Positions 44,537 to 52,965 of a stretch of 64,000 nucleotides of DNA are shown in pieces. The DNA lies in assembly GCA_019694435.1 (NCBI GenBank), contig JAIBBZ010000019.1:43450-107449 (forward strand), written 5' to 3'. Every line of letters begins with the position of its first letter. Within the stretch, counting starts at the first letter, position 1. The translations under genes and the position numbers were made by a program. The notes below the pieces were generated by a model. That model saw only the letters and a program-made list of their open reading frames with translations. It did not search any database and had not been told where the DNA came from. The DNA is from Pirellulales bacterium (GTDB lineage Bacteria > Planctomycetota > Planctomycetia > Pirellulales > JAEUIK01).

Positions 44537-45122
44537 AGGCAAACACCCTGCGTTGCGTGGCGACCAGTCGTGGCGAGCTGCCGTTGGTGCGATAGACCTT
44601 GACCTGGACTTCGCGGAAATCGGTCGGCGTGCTGCTCGTCTGGCTGAGATTCGTGGCGTTCAAGTAGTTCACTTCGACGTCGACACGCCAGGTGGAGAAA
44701 AAGCTGGCGGGCGCGGCAGCGGCGGCGTTGCGCGTCGCGCCGGAGCCATTTTCGGTGCCCAGCGCCACGCCGTAGCGGTCGACCGGCGGCGTATTGCTCA
44801 GCCCCGCGTAGTCATCGAGGTCGTCGAATGCCGTGCGCACGACGCCATTCGTCTCACCGGCTTCGGGCCCCAGCGTGACTTGATAGGCCCCTGCTCCCGA
44901 CTCGGCATAGCGCCGGGCGGCGATCTCGTCGAGCATCTGTGCTGCCAGGCCCTGGGCGATCTGCGCTTCGGCGGCAAAATCGGCATTCTCGATCGCGCTG
45001 AACACGCCCGAGATCAAGGCCGTGCCGGCGATTGCCATGATGGCCATCGCAACGATCGCCTCGAGCAACGTGAAGCCGCGGCGACAGGAAGTCCGGCGTG
45101 CTGTTGGGCCAGTGCGAGTCAT
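44520..45122 (-). CDS. GspI-like pseudopilin, first gene of the pilus/secretion operon
   Basis: 200 aa. RRGFTLLEAIVAMAIMAIAG is a textbook prepilin signal (G/F cleavage, Glu at +5). The following helix and short globular domain fit GspI/PilV. GspI, J and K form the pilus tip complex. It is the promoter-proximal gene of the operon, preceded by a leader with a terminator-like hairpin. No clear Shine-Dalgarno sequence was seen before the ATG at 45120-45122. Confidence 0.88.
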   Translation of the reverse strand: MTRTGPTARRTSCRRGFTLLEAIVAMAIMAIAGTALISGVFSAIENADFAAEAQIAQGLAAQMLDEIAARRYAESGAGAYQVTLGPEAGETNGVVRTAFDDLDDYAGLSNTPPVDRYGVALGTENGSGATRNAAAAAPASFFSTWRVDVEVNYLNATNLSQTSSTPTDFREVQVKVYRTNGSSPRLVATQRRVFAYVPRP

Positions 45123-45164
45123 GGGTGAGTCGCCCGGCAGCGGTTGATCCGTCCGCTGGACAAT

Positions 45165-45216
45165 AAAAATGGCGCGGCAGGGTCCCCTCTAGCTCCCAGC
45201 TATCCCTGCCGCGCCA
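45165..45216 (-). terminator. Terminator-like leader hairpin before the pilus operon
   Basis: On the minus strand a perfect 13-bp stem (TGGCGCGGCAGGG / CCCTGCCGCGCCA on the plus strand, 45170-45216) with a 21-nt loop holding its own TAGCT/AGCTA hairpin is followed directly by TTTTTATT (plus-strand run ending 45169). It lies 43 bp before the first pilus gene and downstream of the putative promoter at 45260-45287, so it may attenuate the operon. It could instead be a backup terminator of nadC. Confidence 0.75.
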
Positions 45217-45259
45217 GTCAATGCACCCACTCCCCTCCCCGAGGCATGGATGCATGGGA

Positions 45260-45287
45260 ACCCTAGTTCGCTCGCTAGGCTTGTCAA
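45260..45287 (-). promoter_or_regulatory. Putative promoter of the pilus/secretion operon
   Basis: On the minus strand: TTGACA (45282-45287), a 16-bp spacer and TAGGGT (45260-45265). The -35 box is a perfect match; the -10 box matches three of six. Transcription from about 45253 would give a leader near 130 nt that includes the terminator-like hairpin. Confidence 0.4.
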
Positions 45288-45306
45288 ACTCCGCAGGAAA
45301 TCGGCG

Positions 45307-45327
45307 AAAAATCGTCCCGACGGGACG
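45307..45327 (-). terminator. Short hairpin plus T-run downstream of nadC
   Basis: CGTCCCG-A-CGGGACG, a near palindrome, is followed on the minus strand by ATTTTT. It is 62 bp after the nadC stop and is a candidate terminator for nadC. Another inverted repeat (CGTCTAC / GTAGACG, 45346-45366) lies between the two. Confidence 0.45.
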
Positions 45328-45388
45328 CTCGCGGCCAGGTCGATCCGTCTACCTGGCGAGTAGACGACCCTTACAGCCGTCACAACAG

Positions 45389-46339
45389 TCAATTGCCCGG
45401 CGTTTCGGCGAGTGCAGCGGGGTTCCAGTCGAGGCCGACGTCGAACCATTGGGCCGAATGAGTCAGGGCCCCCACGCTGATCCGCTCGACCCCCGTCGCG
45501 GCAATCGCGGCCACCGTTTCGAGACGCACGCCGCCCGAGGCCTCCAGCTCGACGTGCGGGGCCAGGCGGTTGCGAATGGCCACGGCCTCGCGCAACTCGT
45601 CAGGTGTCATATTGTCCAGCAGCACGATATCTGGACCGGCCGGCAGCACGTCGATCAGTTGTGTGAGATGATCGACTTCAATCTCGATGATCACGGCGCG
45701 CTGGCCCTCGGGCAGCATTTGGGCCATGAATTCCTGCGCGCGGACGACGGCCTGGCGCGGCGTAAGTGAGCCACCCGCCTGCGACTCGGCCACGGCCAGA
45801 TGGTTGTCTTTGATTAGCAGATGATCGAACAACCCAGTGCGATGATTGTGGCCCCCGCCCAGCCGCACGGCGTATTTTTCCAAACGGCGATAGCCGGGCG
45901 TCGTCTTGCGGGTGTCGTAGACGCGCGCGCCGGTTCCAGCCACGGCGTCGACATAGCGCCGCGTCAGCGTGGCGATGCCGGACAGATGGCCGAGGATATT
46001 CAACATGACGCGTTCGGCGGCCAGCAAGGCACGCGCCGAACCGCTCACCACGGCCACCGTCTGGCCTGCCTGCACGGCGGCGCCATCGGCGACGAGGGCT
46101 GCGAACTGGGCCGACCGGCTGTACTCGGCCAAAGTCATGATGGCCGCCGGCAGCCCGGCCAGGATTCCCGCCTTGCGGGCCACGATTGCGGCGCGGGCTT
46201 CGGTCTCGACATCCACCAGGGCCGCAGAGGTCCAGTCGTACAACCGGGCCAGATCCTCGCGAACGGCCAGTTGCAGCAGGGCCTGCCAGGAGTCGGCAAG
46301 CTGTTGATCCCAACAAACCGGAGTAAAATCCTTCGCCAC
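45389..46339 (-). CDS. nadC: Nicotinate-nucleotide diphosphorylase (quinolinate phosphoribosyltransferase)
   Basis: 316 aa from the GTG at 46337-46339. RKTTPGYRRLEKYAVRLGGG followed by NHRTGLFDHLLIKDNH is the NadC substrate-binding region, and VLLDNMTPDELREAV and EASGGV complete the active site. It converts quinolinate and PRPP to NaMN in de novo NAD synthesis. No nadA or nadB lie nearby. Open frame continues upstream with Arg/Pro-rich sequence and is not likely translated. It is divergent from the HhH gene. Confidence 0.93.
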   Translation of the reverse strand: MAKDFTPVCWDQQLADSWQALLQLAVREDLARLYDWTSAALVDVETEARAAIVARKAGILAGLPAAIMTLAEYSRSAQFAALVADGAAVQAGQTVAVVSGSARALLAAERVMLNILGHLSGIATLTRRYVDAVAGTGARVYDTRKTTPGYRRLEKYAVRLGGGHNHRTGLFDHLLIKDNHLAVAESQAGGSLTPRQAVVRAQEFMAQMLPEGQRAVIIEIEVDHLTQLIDVLPAGPDIVLLDNMTPDELREAVAIRNRLAPHVELEASGGVRLETVAAIAATGVERISVGALTHSAQWFDVGLDWNPAALAETPGN

Positions 46340-46431
46340 GGGAATCGCCTGATCCAGATCGGGTCGGTACGCCGGCGCCGGGCCGGCTCTGCGTCGAGTG
46401 CGTTCAGTGTAGCGTCCCAGGTGGCAGTGCT

Positions 46432-46854
46432 GTGGATCGATCGGCAGCGGGTAGCGAAAAGCACCAAGCGCCCAAGGCGTTTTTGCAGCGGCACGACCAG
46501 CGCACGGTCGCAATGCTCGTAGCCCTGGCCCTGGTCGCGCTGCTGCTGTGGCGAATCGACCTCTGGCGCCGCGGCATCGATTTGATCGACTTTGACCGGC
46601 TGCCCGCGCGCCAGGCGCGTTTCTTGGTCGACCTGAACGAGGCCGCCTGGCCGGAGTTAGAACTGCTGCCCGAGGTGGGTGAGACGACTGCCCACCGGAT
46701 CGTCGCCTATCGCGACGAGCACGGCGCATTCACATCCATCGAGCAATTACTCGATATCGACGGCATTGGCCCAGCGACGCTGGACAAGATGCGGCCCTAC
46801 TTGTTGCCGCTGGACGATGACCCGGCCGAGGCGGCGTCTCCCAGCTCGAAGTGA
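46432..46854 (+). CDS. ComEA-like membrane-anchored helix-hairpin-helix protein
   Basis: 140 aa. A basic N-terminus, one membrane helix (about 29-41), and a C-terminal double helix-hairpin-helix domain (LLPEVGETTAHRIVAYRD and LLDIDGIGPATLDKM) as in ComEA, the periplasmic DNA receptor of natural transformation. It starts with GTG; an ATG 27 codons later would remove the basic N-terminus. DNA uptake machinery uses type IV pili, and a pilus-type locus lies only 1.3 kb away, though operon linkage is absent. Confidence 0.75.
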   Translation: MDRSAAGSEKHQAPKAFLQRHDQRTVAMLVALALVALLLWRIDLWRRGIDLIDFDRLPARQARFLVDLNEAAWPELELLPEVGETTAHRIVAYRDEHGAFTSIEQLLDIDGIGPATLDKMRPYLLPLDDDPAEAASPSSK

Positions 46855-46858
46855 GGGG

Positions 46859-46878
46859 GATTTCCGCGCTCGGAAATC
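46859..46878. terminator. Convergent-gene hairpin
   Basis: GATTTCCG / CGGAAATC, perfect 8-bp stem with a CGCT loop, between the ends of the HhH and FKBP genes. It has no T-run and could act in either direction. Confidence 0.5.
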
Positions 46879-46882
46879 GCGG

Positions 46883-47608
46883 CTAATCGATCCCCAGCAG
46901 CTCGATCTCGAACACCAGCGTCGCGTTCGGCGGGATTTTTTCGCCGCTCCCCTTTTCGCCGTAGGCCAGTTCCGGCGGCACGTACAAGATCCACTTCGAG
47001 CCGGAGGACATCAGCGGCAAGGCCTCGTTCCAGGCGCGAATGGCCGTGGCGACATTCAAGTGCTGGGGCTCGCCGCGCTTGTAAGAGCTGTCGAATTCGG
47101 TTCCATCGAGCAGCGTTCCACGATAGTGCAGCGCGACGCGGTCCGTGATCGCGGGTTTCTCGCCTTTGCCCACGCGGACCACCTTGTACTGCAGCCCGCT
47201 GGCGAGGATCACGACGCCTTCTTGCTTGCCATTGTCGAGCAAAAAGTCGGCGCCGGCGCGTTTGTTTGCCTCGGCGAGTTTTTGCCGGCGCGCCGTGTAT
47301 TGCTGCTGCAGCAACGCGGAGAGCTCCTTAAGCGCCGCTTGCGCCTCCTCGGCCGAGAGCGGCGAGGGGTTATTCTTGAGCCCATCGGCAATGCCCTGGT
47401 ACAGGGCCTGCAAGTCAATTTCAATGAACTGATTGCGAAAATTCTCGCCGAACTCGCGGCCCATTGCATAGCTCGAGCGTGCCAGGGTGCCTTCCGGTTT
47501 GGGAGTCCCCTCGGCTGGCGCGTCGTCGGCGCGGAGGCCGGTGCCGTCAAGCAGGCTCGCCAGGCCCAGGGCGAGGGCCAGCCAGGTAGATCGGGTGAGA
47601 GTTGGCAT
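46883..47608 (-). CDS. FKBP-type peptidyl-prolyl cis-trans isomerase (MIP/FkpA-like)
   Basis: 241 aa. Signal peptide, then an FKBP N-terminal dimerisation helix (residues 40-120, DLQALYQGIADGLKNN), then the catalytic FKBP domain from about 130: VALHYRGTLLDGTEFDSSY, EALPLMSSGSKWILYVPPELAYG and PPNATLVFEIELLGI hold the canonical binding-pocket residues (Tyr, Asp/Phe, Trp, Tyr). It catalyses proline isomerisation during folding in the periplasm. It converges on the HhH gene and is divergent from uvrB. Confidence 0.93.
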   Translation of the reverse strand: MPTLTRSTWLALALGLASLLDGTGLRADDAPAEGTPKPEGTLARSSYAMGREFGENFRNQFIEIDLQALYQGIADGLKNNPSPLSAEEAQAALKELSALLQQQYTARRQKLAEANKRAGADFLLDNGKQEGVVILASGLQYKVVRVGKGEKPAITDRVALHYRGTLLDGTEFDSSYKRGEPQHLNVATAIRAWNEALPLMSSGSKWILYVPPELAYGEKGSGEKIPPNATLVFEIELLGID

Positions 47609-47731
47609 CGCGCGGTGGCCCTCAGGGTTGGCCGGTAAAGATCGAAAGGCGAATCGTACAAACGTCCGTGCAGTGTAATCGCGCCGCGCGGCCCCGGCCA
47701 AGCTGGTCGAGAATCGCCCGCAGGAATCGCT

Positions 47732-47758
47732 CGACACACAGGGCCGATGTCTATAATT
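47732..47758 (+). promoter_or_regulatory. Putative uvrB promoter
   Basis: TCGACA, a 15-bp spacer and a perfect TATAAT (47753-47758). The spacer is short of the usual 17. The open reading frame begins at 47747 inside this promoter, which supports the later GTG start for uvrB. No known LexA box was recognised. Confidence 0.5.
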
Positions 47759-47848
47759 CCCGGTTTGGGCGATGTGTCCGGCAGGTGGTCGGAGCCGCGT
47801 CACCGGAGACATCGCCCCAGCCGCAGGGCCCCCCAGGAGCCAAGGGAC

Positions 47849-49924
47849 GTGGAATTCGAACTCGCTGCACCGTTCGCCCCGGCCGGGGATCAGCCGCAGG
47901 CGATCGAGGCCCTGTCTCAGGGCCTGTCCACCGGGCGCAGGCACCAGGTGCTGATGGGCGTCACCGGTTCGGGCAAGACGTTTACGATGGCCAACGTCAT
48001 TCGCCGGCTGAACCGCCCGACGCTAGTGCTCTCGCATAACAAGACGCTCGCGGCGCAGCTCTACGCCGAGTTCAAGGAGTTCTTTCCCCGCAACGCCGTC
48101 CACTACTTCGTCAGCTACTACGACTATTACCAGCCCGAGGCGTACATCCCGCAGCGCGACATCTACATCGAAAAAGATGCGTCGATCAATGAGAACATCG
48201 ATCGGTTGCGCCTGGCGACGACCAGCGCGCTGGTCAGCCGGCGCGACGTGATCGTCGTGGCCAGTGTGTCGTGCATCTACGGCTTGGGATCGCCGGAGGA
48301 TTATCGCTCGATGATGGTTGGCCTCGAACGAGGCGGATCGGCCGATCGCGACGGCGTATTGATGAAGCTGGTCGAAATCCAGTACGACCGCAACGACGTG
48401 GAATTCGCCCGGGGCAAGTTCCGCGTGCGCGGCGATTGCGTCGAATTGTGGCCGAGCTACGAAGAGTTCGCCGTGCGGATCGAATTCTGGGGCGACGAGA
48501 TCGAGCAGCTTTCGATCATCAATCCGACCAGCGGCGAGGTGATCTCGCACCAGGACGAGTTGTTCATCTACCCGGCCAAGCACTTCGTGATGCCGGAAGA
48601 GCGCATTCACGCGGCCGTCAATTCGATCAAGGAGGAACTCGTCGCCCGGCTGCAGGAATTCAAGGACCAGGGCAAGCTGCTCGAAGCCCAGCGGCTCGAG
48701 GCGCGCACGCGCTTCGATATCGAGATGCTGATGGAGGTGGGCTATTGCCCGGGCATCGAGAACTACAGCCGCCCGCTGAGCGGCCGGCCGGCGGGTTCGA
48801 CGCCCGATACGCTGTTCAACTTCTTTCCCGACGATTACCTGCTGATCGTCGACGAATCGCACGTCACGGTGCCGCAGGTGCGTGGGATGTACGCCGGCGA
48901 CTACAGCCGCAAGCGGACGCTCGTCGATCACGGCTTCCGGCTGCCGAGCGCGCTGGACAATCGCCCGCTGCGATTCGAGGAGTTTCAGGCGAAGATCCGG
49001 CAAGTGGTCTATGTCTCGGCCACGCCGGGGCCTTACGAACTCGAGCAAACCGGCGGCGAGGTGGTCGAACAGGTGATCCGGCCGACGGGGCTGCTCGATC
49101 CGGAGATCGAGATCCACCCCGCGCGCGGGCAGGTGCCGCACTTGCTCGAACAGATTCGCGCCCGCGCCGCCGTGAGCGAACGAGTGCTCGTGACAACGCT
49201 GACCAAGCGCTTGGCCGAAGACTTGTCGTACTATCTCACGGAAAAAGGCGTGAAGTGCAAGTGGCTGCACAGCGAACTCGACGCCTTCGAACGCGTCGAA
49301 CTGCTGCGCGATCTGCGCGAAGGACGGTTCGAGGCCCTCGTGGGCGTGAACCTGTTGCGCGAAGGTCTCGACCTGCCCGAAGTTTCCATGGTGGCGATTC
49401 TCGACGCCGACAAGGAGGGGTTCCTGCGCAGCGAGACCTCGTTGATTCAGACCATCGGCCGCGCGGCACGGCACGTCAATGCCCGAGTGGTGCTGTATGC
49501 CGACACGATGACCGAGTCGATGTCGCGGGCCGTGGGCGAGACGCGCCGCCGCCGCGAATTGCAAATCGCCTATAACACCGAGCACGGCATCACGCCCGAG
49601 TCGATTCGCAAGCACATTCGGGCCGGCATCGAGGCCGTGGCCGCGGCCCATTCGTCGGCCAACGCGGCGGCCGGGCGGACCGACGAGGTGCAATATGTGA
49701 CCGAGGAGTACATCGTCGAACTGCAAGAAGAGATGCTGTCGGCGGCGCAATCGCTCGAATTCGAAAAGGCCGCGGCCTTGCGCGATCGAATCGAGCAGCT
49801 TCGCGCGTCGCTGGGCAAGCGGTTGGACGAGGTGAAGATCGAATCGGCCACCCGGGCGAAGCGCGGCCGCCGCGGCCGAGGGCCGACCGGTAACCGCGTA
49901 CCCAAGCCGAACAAGGGCGTGTAG
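47849..49924 (+). CDS. uvrB: Excinuclease ABC subunit B
   Basis: 691 aa from the GTG at 47849, preceded by AGGAG. Walker A GVTGSGKT (residues 37-44), the beta-hairpin region [15 protein letters not shown] that probes damaged [16 protein letters not shown] (DEAD-like box), helicase motif GRAARH, and a C-terminal UVR domain ([17 protein letters not shown]) that binds UvrC. It verifies DNA lesions after UvrA and loads UvrC. The in-frame ATG at 47747 is rejected because it lies upstream of a good promoter -10. A Lys/Arg-rich tail follows the UVR domain. Confidence 0.96.
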   Translation: MEFELAAPFAPAGDQPQAIEALSQGLSTGRRHQVLMGVTGSGKTFTMANVIRRLNRPTLVLSHNKTLAAQLYAEFKEFFPRNAVHYFVSYYDYYQPEAYIPQRDIYIEKDASINENIDRLRLATTSALVSRRDVIVVASVSCIYGLGSPEDYRSMMVGLERGGSADRDGVLMKLVEIQYDRNDVEFARGKFRVRGDCVELWPSYEEFAVRIEFWGDEIEQLSIINPTSGEVISHQDELFIYPAKHFVMPEERIHAAVNSIKEELVARLQEFKDQGKLLEAQRLEARTRFDIEMLMEVGYCPGIENYSRPLSGRPAGSTPDTLFNFFPDDYLLIVDESHVTVPQVRGMYAGDYSRKRTLVDHGFRLPSALDNRPLRFEEFQAKIRQVVYVSATPGPYELEQTGGEVVEQVIRPTGLLDPEIEIHPARGQVPHLLEQIRARAAVSERVLVTTLTKRLAEDLSYYLTEKGVKCKWLHSELDAFERVELLRDLREGRFEALVGVNLLREGLDLPEVSMVAILDADKEGFLRSETSLIQTIGRAARHVNARVVLYADTMTESMSRAVGETRRRRELQIAYNTEHGITPESIRKHIRAGIEAVAAAHSSANAAAGRTDEVQYVTEEYIVELQEEMLSAAQSLEFEKAAALRDRIEQLRASLGKRLDEVKIESATRAKRGRRGRGPTGNRVPKPNKGV

Positions 49925-49982
49925 CCCACGCGCCCCGCCATGGCTGGGGCAACGCGTGTTCGGTCAGAGAAGCAGCCAACGA

Positions 49983-50014
49983 AAAAGGGACCGTTCCGAA
50001 GAACGGTCCCTTTT
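49983..50014. terminator. Bidirectional terminator between uvrB and the lipoprotein gene
   Basis: A perfect 14-bp stem, AAAAGGGACCGTTC / GAACGGTCCCTTTT with a CGAA loop. The A-run and T-run arms give U-tracts in both directions, fitting the end of uvrB on the plus strand and of the lipoprotein gene on the minus strand. Confidence 0.92.
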
Positions 50015-50035
50015 CATGTTTGGCGAGAGGTTGTT

Positions 50036-50099
50036 CTCGCGTTCCCGCCAAAGGCAGGCTGCTCGAACAACTTCGCGTTCCCGCCGTAGGCGGGACGCT
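50036..50099. repeat. Two imperfect copies of a short repeat with a hairpin
   Basis: Two adjacent units of about 35 bp share TCGCGTTCCCGCC, a variable triplet, GGC(A/G)GG and a following GCTC. The second (50075-50098) folds as GCGTTCCCGCC / GGCGGGACGC with a 3-nt loop. They lie just after the lipoprotein stop codon. Confidence 0.5.
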
Positions 50100-50103
50100 C
50101 AAA

Positions 50104-50262
50104 CTACGGAGTCGCCGGGGTGGCCGGAGCGGCTTCACCGCCAGCCGGGGCGGCCGGAGCGGGCTCAGTCGCCGGGGCAGCGCCCTCTTCCTTCGGCTTG
50201 CAACCCAGCGTGTTGCCGACCAGGACGAGGCCCAGCACGGCGAGGAAAGCGAGCTTCTTCAT
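50104..50262 (-). CDS. Small lipoprotein
   Basis: 52 aa. MKKLAFLAVLGLVLVGNTLGC is a lipoprotein signal peptide with Cys at the lipobox. The mature part is KPKEEG followed by low-complexity Pro/Ala/Glu/Thr sequence. AGAAGGG lies about 7 bp before the ATG. It is divergent from the ECF sigma-factor gene and ends at the bidirectional terminator. Function unknown; small Pro/Ala-rich lipoproteins of this form are frequent in planctomycetes. Confidence 0.75.
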   Translation of the reverse strand: MKKLAFLAVLGLVLVGNTLGCKPKEEGAAPATEPAPAAPAGGEAAPATPATP

Positions 50263-50550
50263 TGGGAAACCCTTCTCTTCGTGATACGAGGAACAAAAAA
50301 TCCGCCCAAATTGGTGGCGACCCATGGCCCGGGCAATGACACCAGTCAAACCGTTTGGTCAACGGTCGAACCGAATCGACCCCCCGGCCATATAAAGGGA
50401 GCCACCTGCGAGCCAGATTATTCCCGGGTCGGGACCAATTTCGCAAGCATCCCTAGCACGAGCCGAATAGTTTTTCGGAAAAAGCCTCCTCCGGGGGCTT
50501 GCGGTCGGGAATAATGGCCCGCGGTTGCGCCTCCCAGAAAGAGACGGAGC

Positions 50551-51180
50551 ATGGTTGACGATTCGCAGCCTCGCGGCAGCACATTCCGGGAACTCCCTTG
50601 CGAGGAGTCGAAGGGGTGTCCGCCTGCTGCAGGGCAGCACCCGGACTCGCAAGATTTTCCGGACACGTTCGCGCCGCCTGCCGCCGCGTTGATCGAGCAG
50701 TTGGTGGCTGAACATTTGGCGCCGGTTTATCGCTATGCCTACCGCTTGACCGGCAGCACGGTCGACGCGGAAGACCTGACCCAGCAGACGTTTTTGGTCG
50801 CGCAGGAAAAGCTGGGTCAGCTTCGCGAAGTGGAGGCTGCGCGCGCCTGGTTGCTGACGATCCTGCGGCACGCCTACCTGCGGCGCGGGAGACGCCGCGC
50901 CCCGTTCAACGCCAGTTCCATCGAATTAAATCTCGACGCGATTCCTGAGGATCGTCCCGAGGAGACGCCGCTCGACGAGGCCCGCTTGCAGCAGGCACTC
51001 AACGAGTTGCCGGACGACTTCAAGCTGGTCGTGTTGATGTTCTATTTCGAGGATTGTTCGTATCGAGAAATTGCCGAGCGGCTGGAATTGCCGATCGGGA
51101 CCGTGATGAGCCGGTTGTCACGCGCCAAGAGCCATCTGCGGACAAAACTGTTAGAGCTCGAACTGCATGCAGGACGCTGA
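50551..51180 (+). CDS. ECF-type RNA polymerase sigma factor
   Basis: 209 aa. Region 2 holds VYRYAYRLTGSTVDAEDLTQQTFLVA, for core and -10 binding; region 4 holds LVVLMFYFEDCSYREIAERLELPIGTVMSRLSRAK (given in parts) for -35 binding. The linker between them lacks region 3, as in extracytoplasmic-function sigma factors. A 45-residue N-terminal extension, Gln/Pro-rich, is unusual. It lies 60 bp before a single-membrane-helix protein that is probably its anti-sigma factor. Confidence 0.93.
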   Translation: MVDDSQPRGSTFRELPCEESKGCPPAAGQHPDSQDFPDTFAPPAAALIEQLVAEHLAPVYRYAYRLTGSTVDAEDLTQQTFLVAQEKLGQLREVEAARAWLLTILRHAYLRRGRRRAPFNASSIELNLDAIPEDRPEETPLDEARLQQALNELPDDFKLVVLMFYFEDCSYREIAERLELPIGTVMSRLSRAKSHLRTKLLELELHAGR

Positions 51181-51240
51181 GCCGGCTGCCGCGGAACATG
51201 CGGGCAGCGAAACACTGCGGCAAACCCATCGGTCCCGACG

Positions 51241-52212
51241 ATGATCGACGAACGCCTTGACGAACAATTCGACGCTTGCCGAGCCGACACGGACGACGTT
51301 CGGCAGCCGGAATTGTCGGGCCTCGCCGAGCATCTGGCGTCTCATCCCGAGGCGAACCGCAGGTTGGCGCGCGTCCAGCAATTCGACGTCGCGGTGCGCT
51401 CCGCGCTGGCCTCGGTCGAACCGCCGGCGGATCTTGCCGCCCGGGTGCTTGCCGGTTTGAGTGCCGGCGATGCTTCGATCGTCCAGCGTGAGCCTGCGCA
51501 GGCCTTGCCCGACGGCGCCGGCAAGACTTCCGCGACGATCGCCGCGGAGATGATCGACGTTCAAATAGTCGAGGAGATGATCGAAGTTCAAATAGTCGAC
51601 GAGGCAATTGCCGCAGCCTCGACGCCACCGGTTGCCGAACTCCAATTGACGCTGGCGGCCCATCCGACGGCGGTTGCGGACAGCTCCAAGAGGGGCGACT
51701 CTCCGCGCCGGTCGCGGCCATTCTCGCCGTTCTGGCTGGGCATCGGACTGGCCGCCGCGGCATCGTTGGGACTGGCCATCTATTACGCGCCGCGAGGCAG
51801 CTATACCCGCGAAGACATTCTCGAGGCAGCCGCGACGTTTTGCCTCGACGAGATGGACAAGCCCGGGCGATTGCTGAGCGAGGCGGTGCCGCGCGGGTTC
51901 CCTTACAGCCCGGCCGTGAAGCGAAATCCGCGCGTCGAATGGGTGGCTGCACGAAACTGCCTGGGCACCAGCGGGGTGCTGTATCGGCTGGTTCCGGGCG
52001 GTAAACAGCAGGCTTACCTGCTGGTGATGCCGGCTCGTGGACTGCAAATCGCCGGCAACCCGTTACCGGGTACGCCCGGCTTCCGGCCGTTGACCACCCG
52101 GGGCGTGACGAGCGACTGCTGGCAGGAACGCGGGCTCGTCTATGTGCTGGTCGTGCAGGGTGACGAGGCTGATTTCCACGGCTTTCTCCAGGCACAGCAG
52201 CCGATCATTTAG
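51241..52212 (+). CDS. Putative anti-sigma factor, single-pass membrane protein
   Basis: 323 aa. The N-terminal cytoplasmic part (residues 1-155) is acidic and helical, with HLASHPEANRRL resembling short anti-sigma domains. One membrane helix is at about 161-180 (FWLGIGLAAAASLGLAIYYA), then a soluble C-terminal domain of 140 residues that may sense a signal outside the membrane. Two perfect-length 27-bp tandem units (51549-51602) encode EMIDVQIVE and EMIEVQIVD in the linker. No zinc-binding HxxxCxxC motif of the ZAS class was seen, so this is assigned mainly by position after the sigma gene. Confidence 0.65.
   Translation: MIDERLDEQFDACRADTDDVRQPELSGLAEHLASHPEANRRLARVQQFDVAVRSALASVEPPADLAARVLAGLSAGDASIVQREPAQALPDGAGKTSATIAAEMIDVQIVEEMIEVQIVDEAIAAASTPPVAELQLTLAAHPTAVADSSKRGDSPRRSRPFSPFWLGIGLAAAASLGLAIYYAPRGSYTREDILEAAATFCLDEMDKPGRLLSEAVPRGFPYSPAVKRNPRVEWVAARNCLGTSGVLYRLVPGGKQQAYLLVMPARGLQIAGNPLPGTPGFRPLTTRGVTSDCWQERGLVYVLVVQGDEADFHGFLQAQQPII
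51549..51602 (+). repeat. Two 27-bp tandem units in the anti-sigma gene
   Basis: Two adjacent 27-bp units differ at only two positions and keep the frame, adding nine residues per unit. The sequence encodes an acidic amphipathic segment in front of the membrane helix. Confidence 0.85.
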
Positions 52213-52412
52213 CGCCCTGACGTGTTTGTGGCGTTAAAGTCTGCCGATCTTTTCCAGCTTCGCGCCGCGGGCACCTTACGACCGGCGATTCCCGCGCGAT
52301 CGGACTAATCCGTGCGATCGGCAACAGCCGAAACGCTTCTTAGACGTCCCCGACGTTCGATCGGTCGATCGCCGCGGGGATTTCCGTCCGACCCGGTGAG
52401 GAGTATCCGTCG

Positions 52413-52829
52413 ATGAAGCGGCTCTTGAAGATCGGCGCGTTGATGCTGTTGCTGGTTCCGGGTCTGGCACGGGCCCAAGAGTCGGAACCGGCCCCGGCCT
52501 CCGCAGGCTCGCCGGTCATCTCGCCTCCGATCTCCTTGGGCGAACTACAGCCGACGCCCGAGATGTGGTTTTATCAGGAAATGATCCGCCGCAACGACGA
52601 TCCCAAGGTCGCCGTCCGTCAGCGCGCCGCAAGATCGGCCCAGGCACGACAAAACCGGATCGAATCGCGGCGCTGGTTCGGCCTGTCGAATTCACGGCCG
52701 GCCGCCAATCCGACGCCTAGTACTTCGCGCTATGCCCACGGCTGGGTCTCCGGCAGTTGGCACCGCAACGAGTGGGTCGGATCGGCTTCGCCCCTCACCG
52801 CGCTGCGCGGCAGCATCCCGCGTTACTAG
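52413..52829 (+). CDS. Secreted hypothetical protein
   Basis: 138 aa. Signal peptide MKRLLKIGALMLLLVPGLARA, then a Ser/Pro-rich linker, MWFYQEMIRRNDDPKVAVRQRA and a Trp/Arg-rich middle, ending PLTALRGSIPRY. GAGGAG precedes the ATG. No domain was recognised; planctomycete genomes contain many similar short proteins with an FYxEMxRRYDDP-like segment, so it may be a lineage-specific secreted protein. It is 200 bp downstream of the anti-sigma gene and could belong to its regulon. Confidence 0.75.
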   Translation: MKRLLKIGALMLLLVPGLARAQESEPAPASAGSPVISPPISLGELQPTPEMWFYQEMIRRNDDPKVAVRQRAARSAQARQNRIESRRWFGLSNSRPAANPTPSTSRYAHGWVSGSWHRNEWVGSASPLTALRGSIPRY

Positions 52830-52965
52830 GCCGCCGAGTCGCCGGCTGCTCGTGGCGGCACGCCGTGCGAGCGTGCCCTGGTTCGGACTCTCTCGCGAGG
52901 TTATTCTGCCCCCGGACCTCTGCTGCGCCTGGCGGAAAGGCGCGTCTTCCGGCAGGCTATCTGCG

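Noticed and set aside
47747..47848. Upstream in-frame ATG extension of uvrB
   Set aside because: It starts upstream of a TATAAT promoter element, and the added residues are Arg/Pro-rich, not conserved in UvrB.
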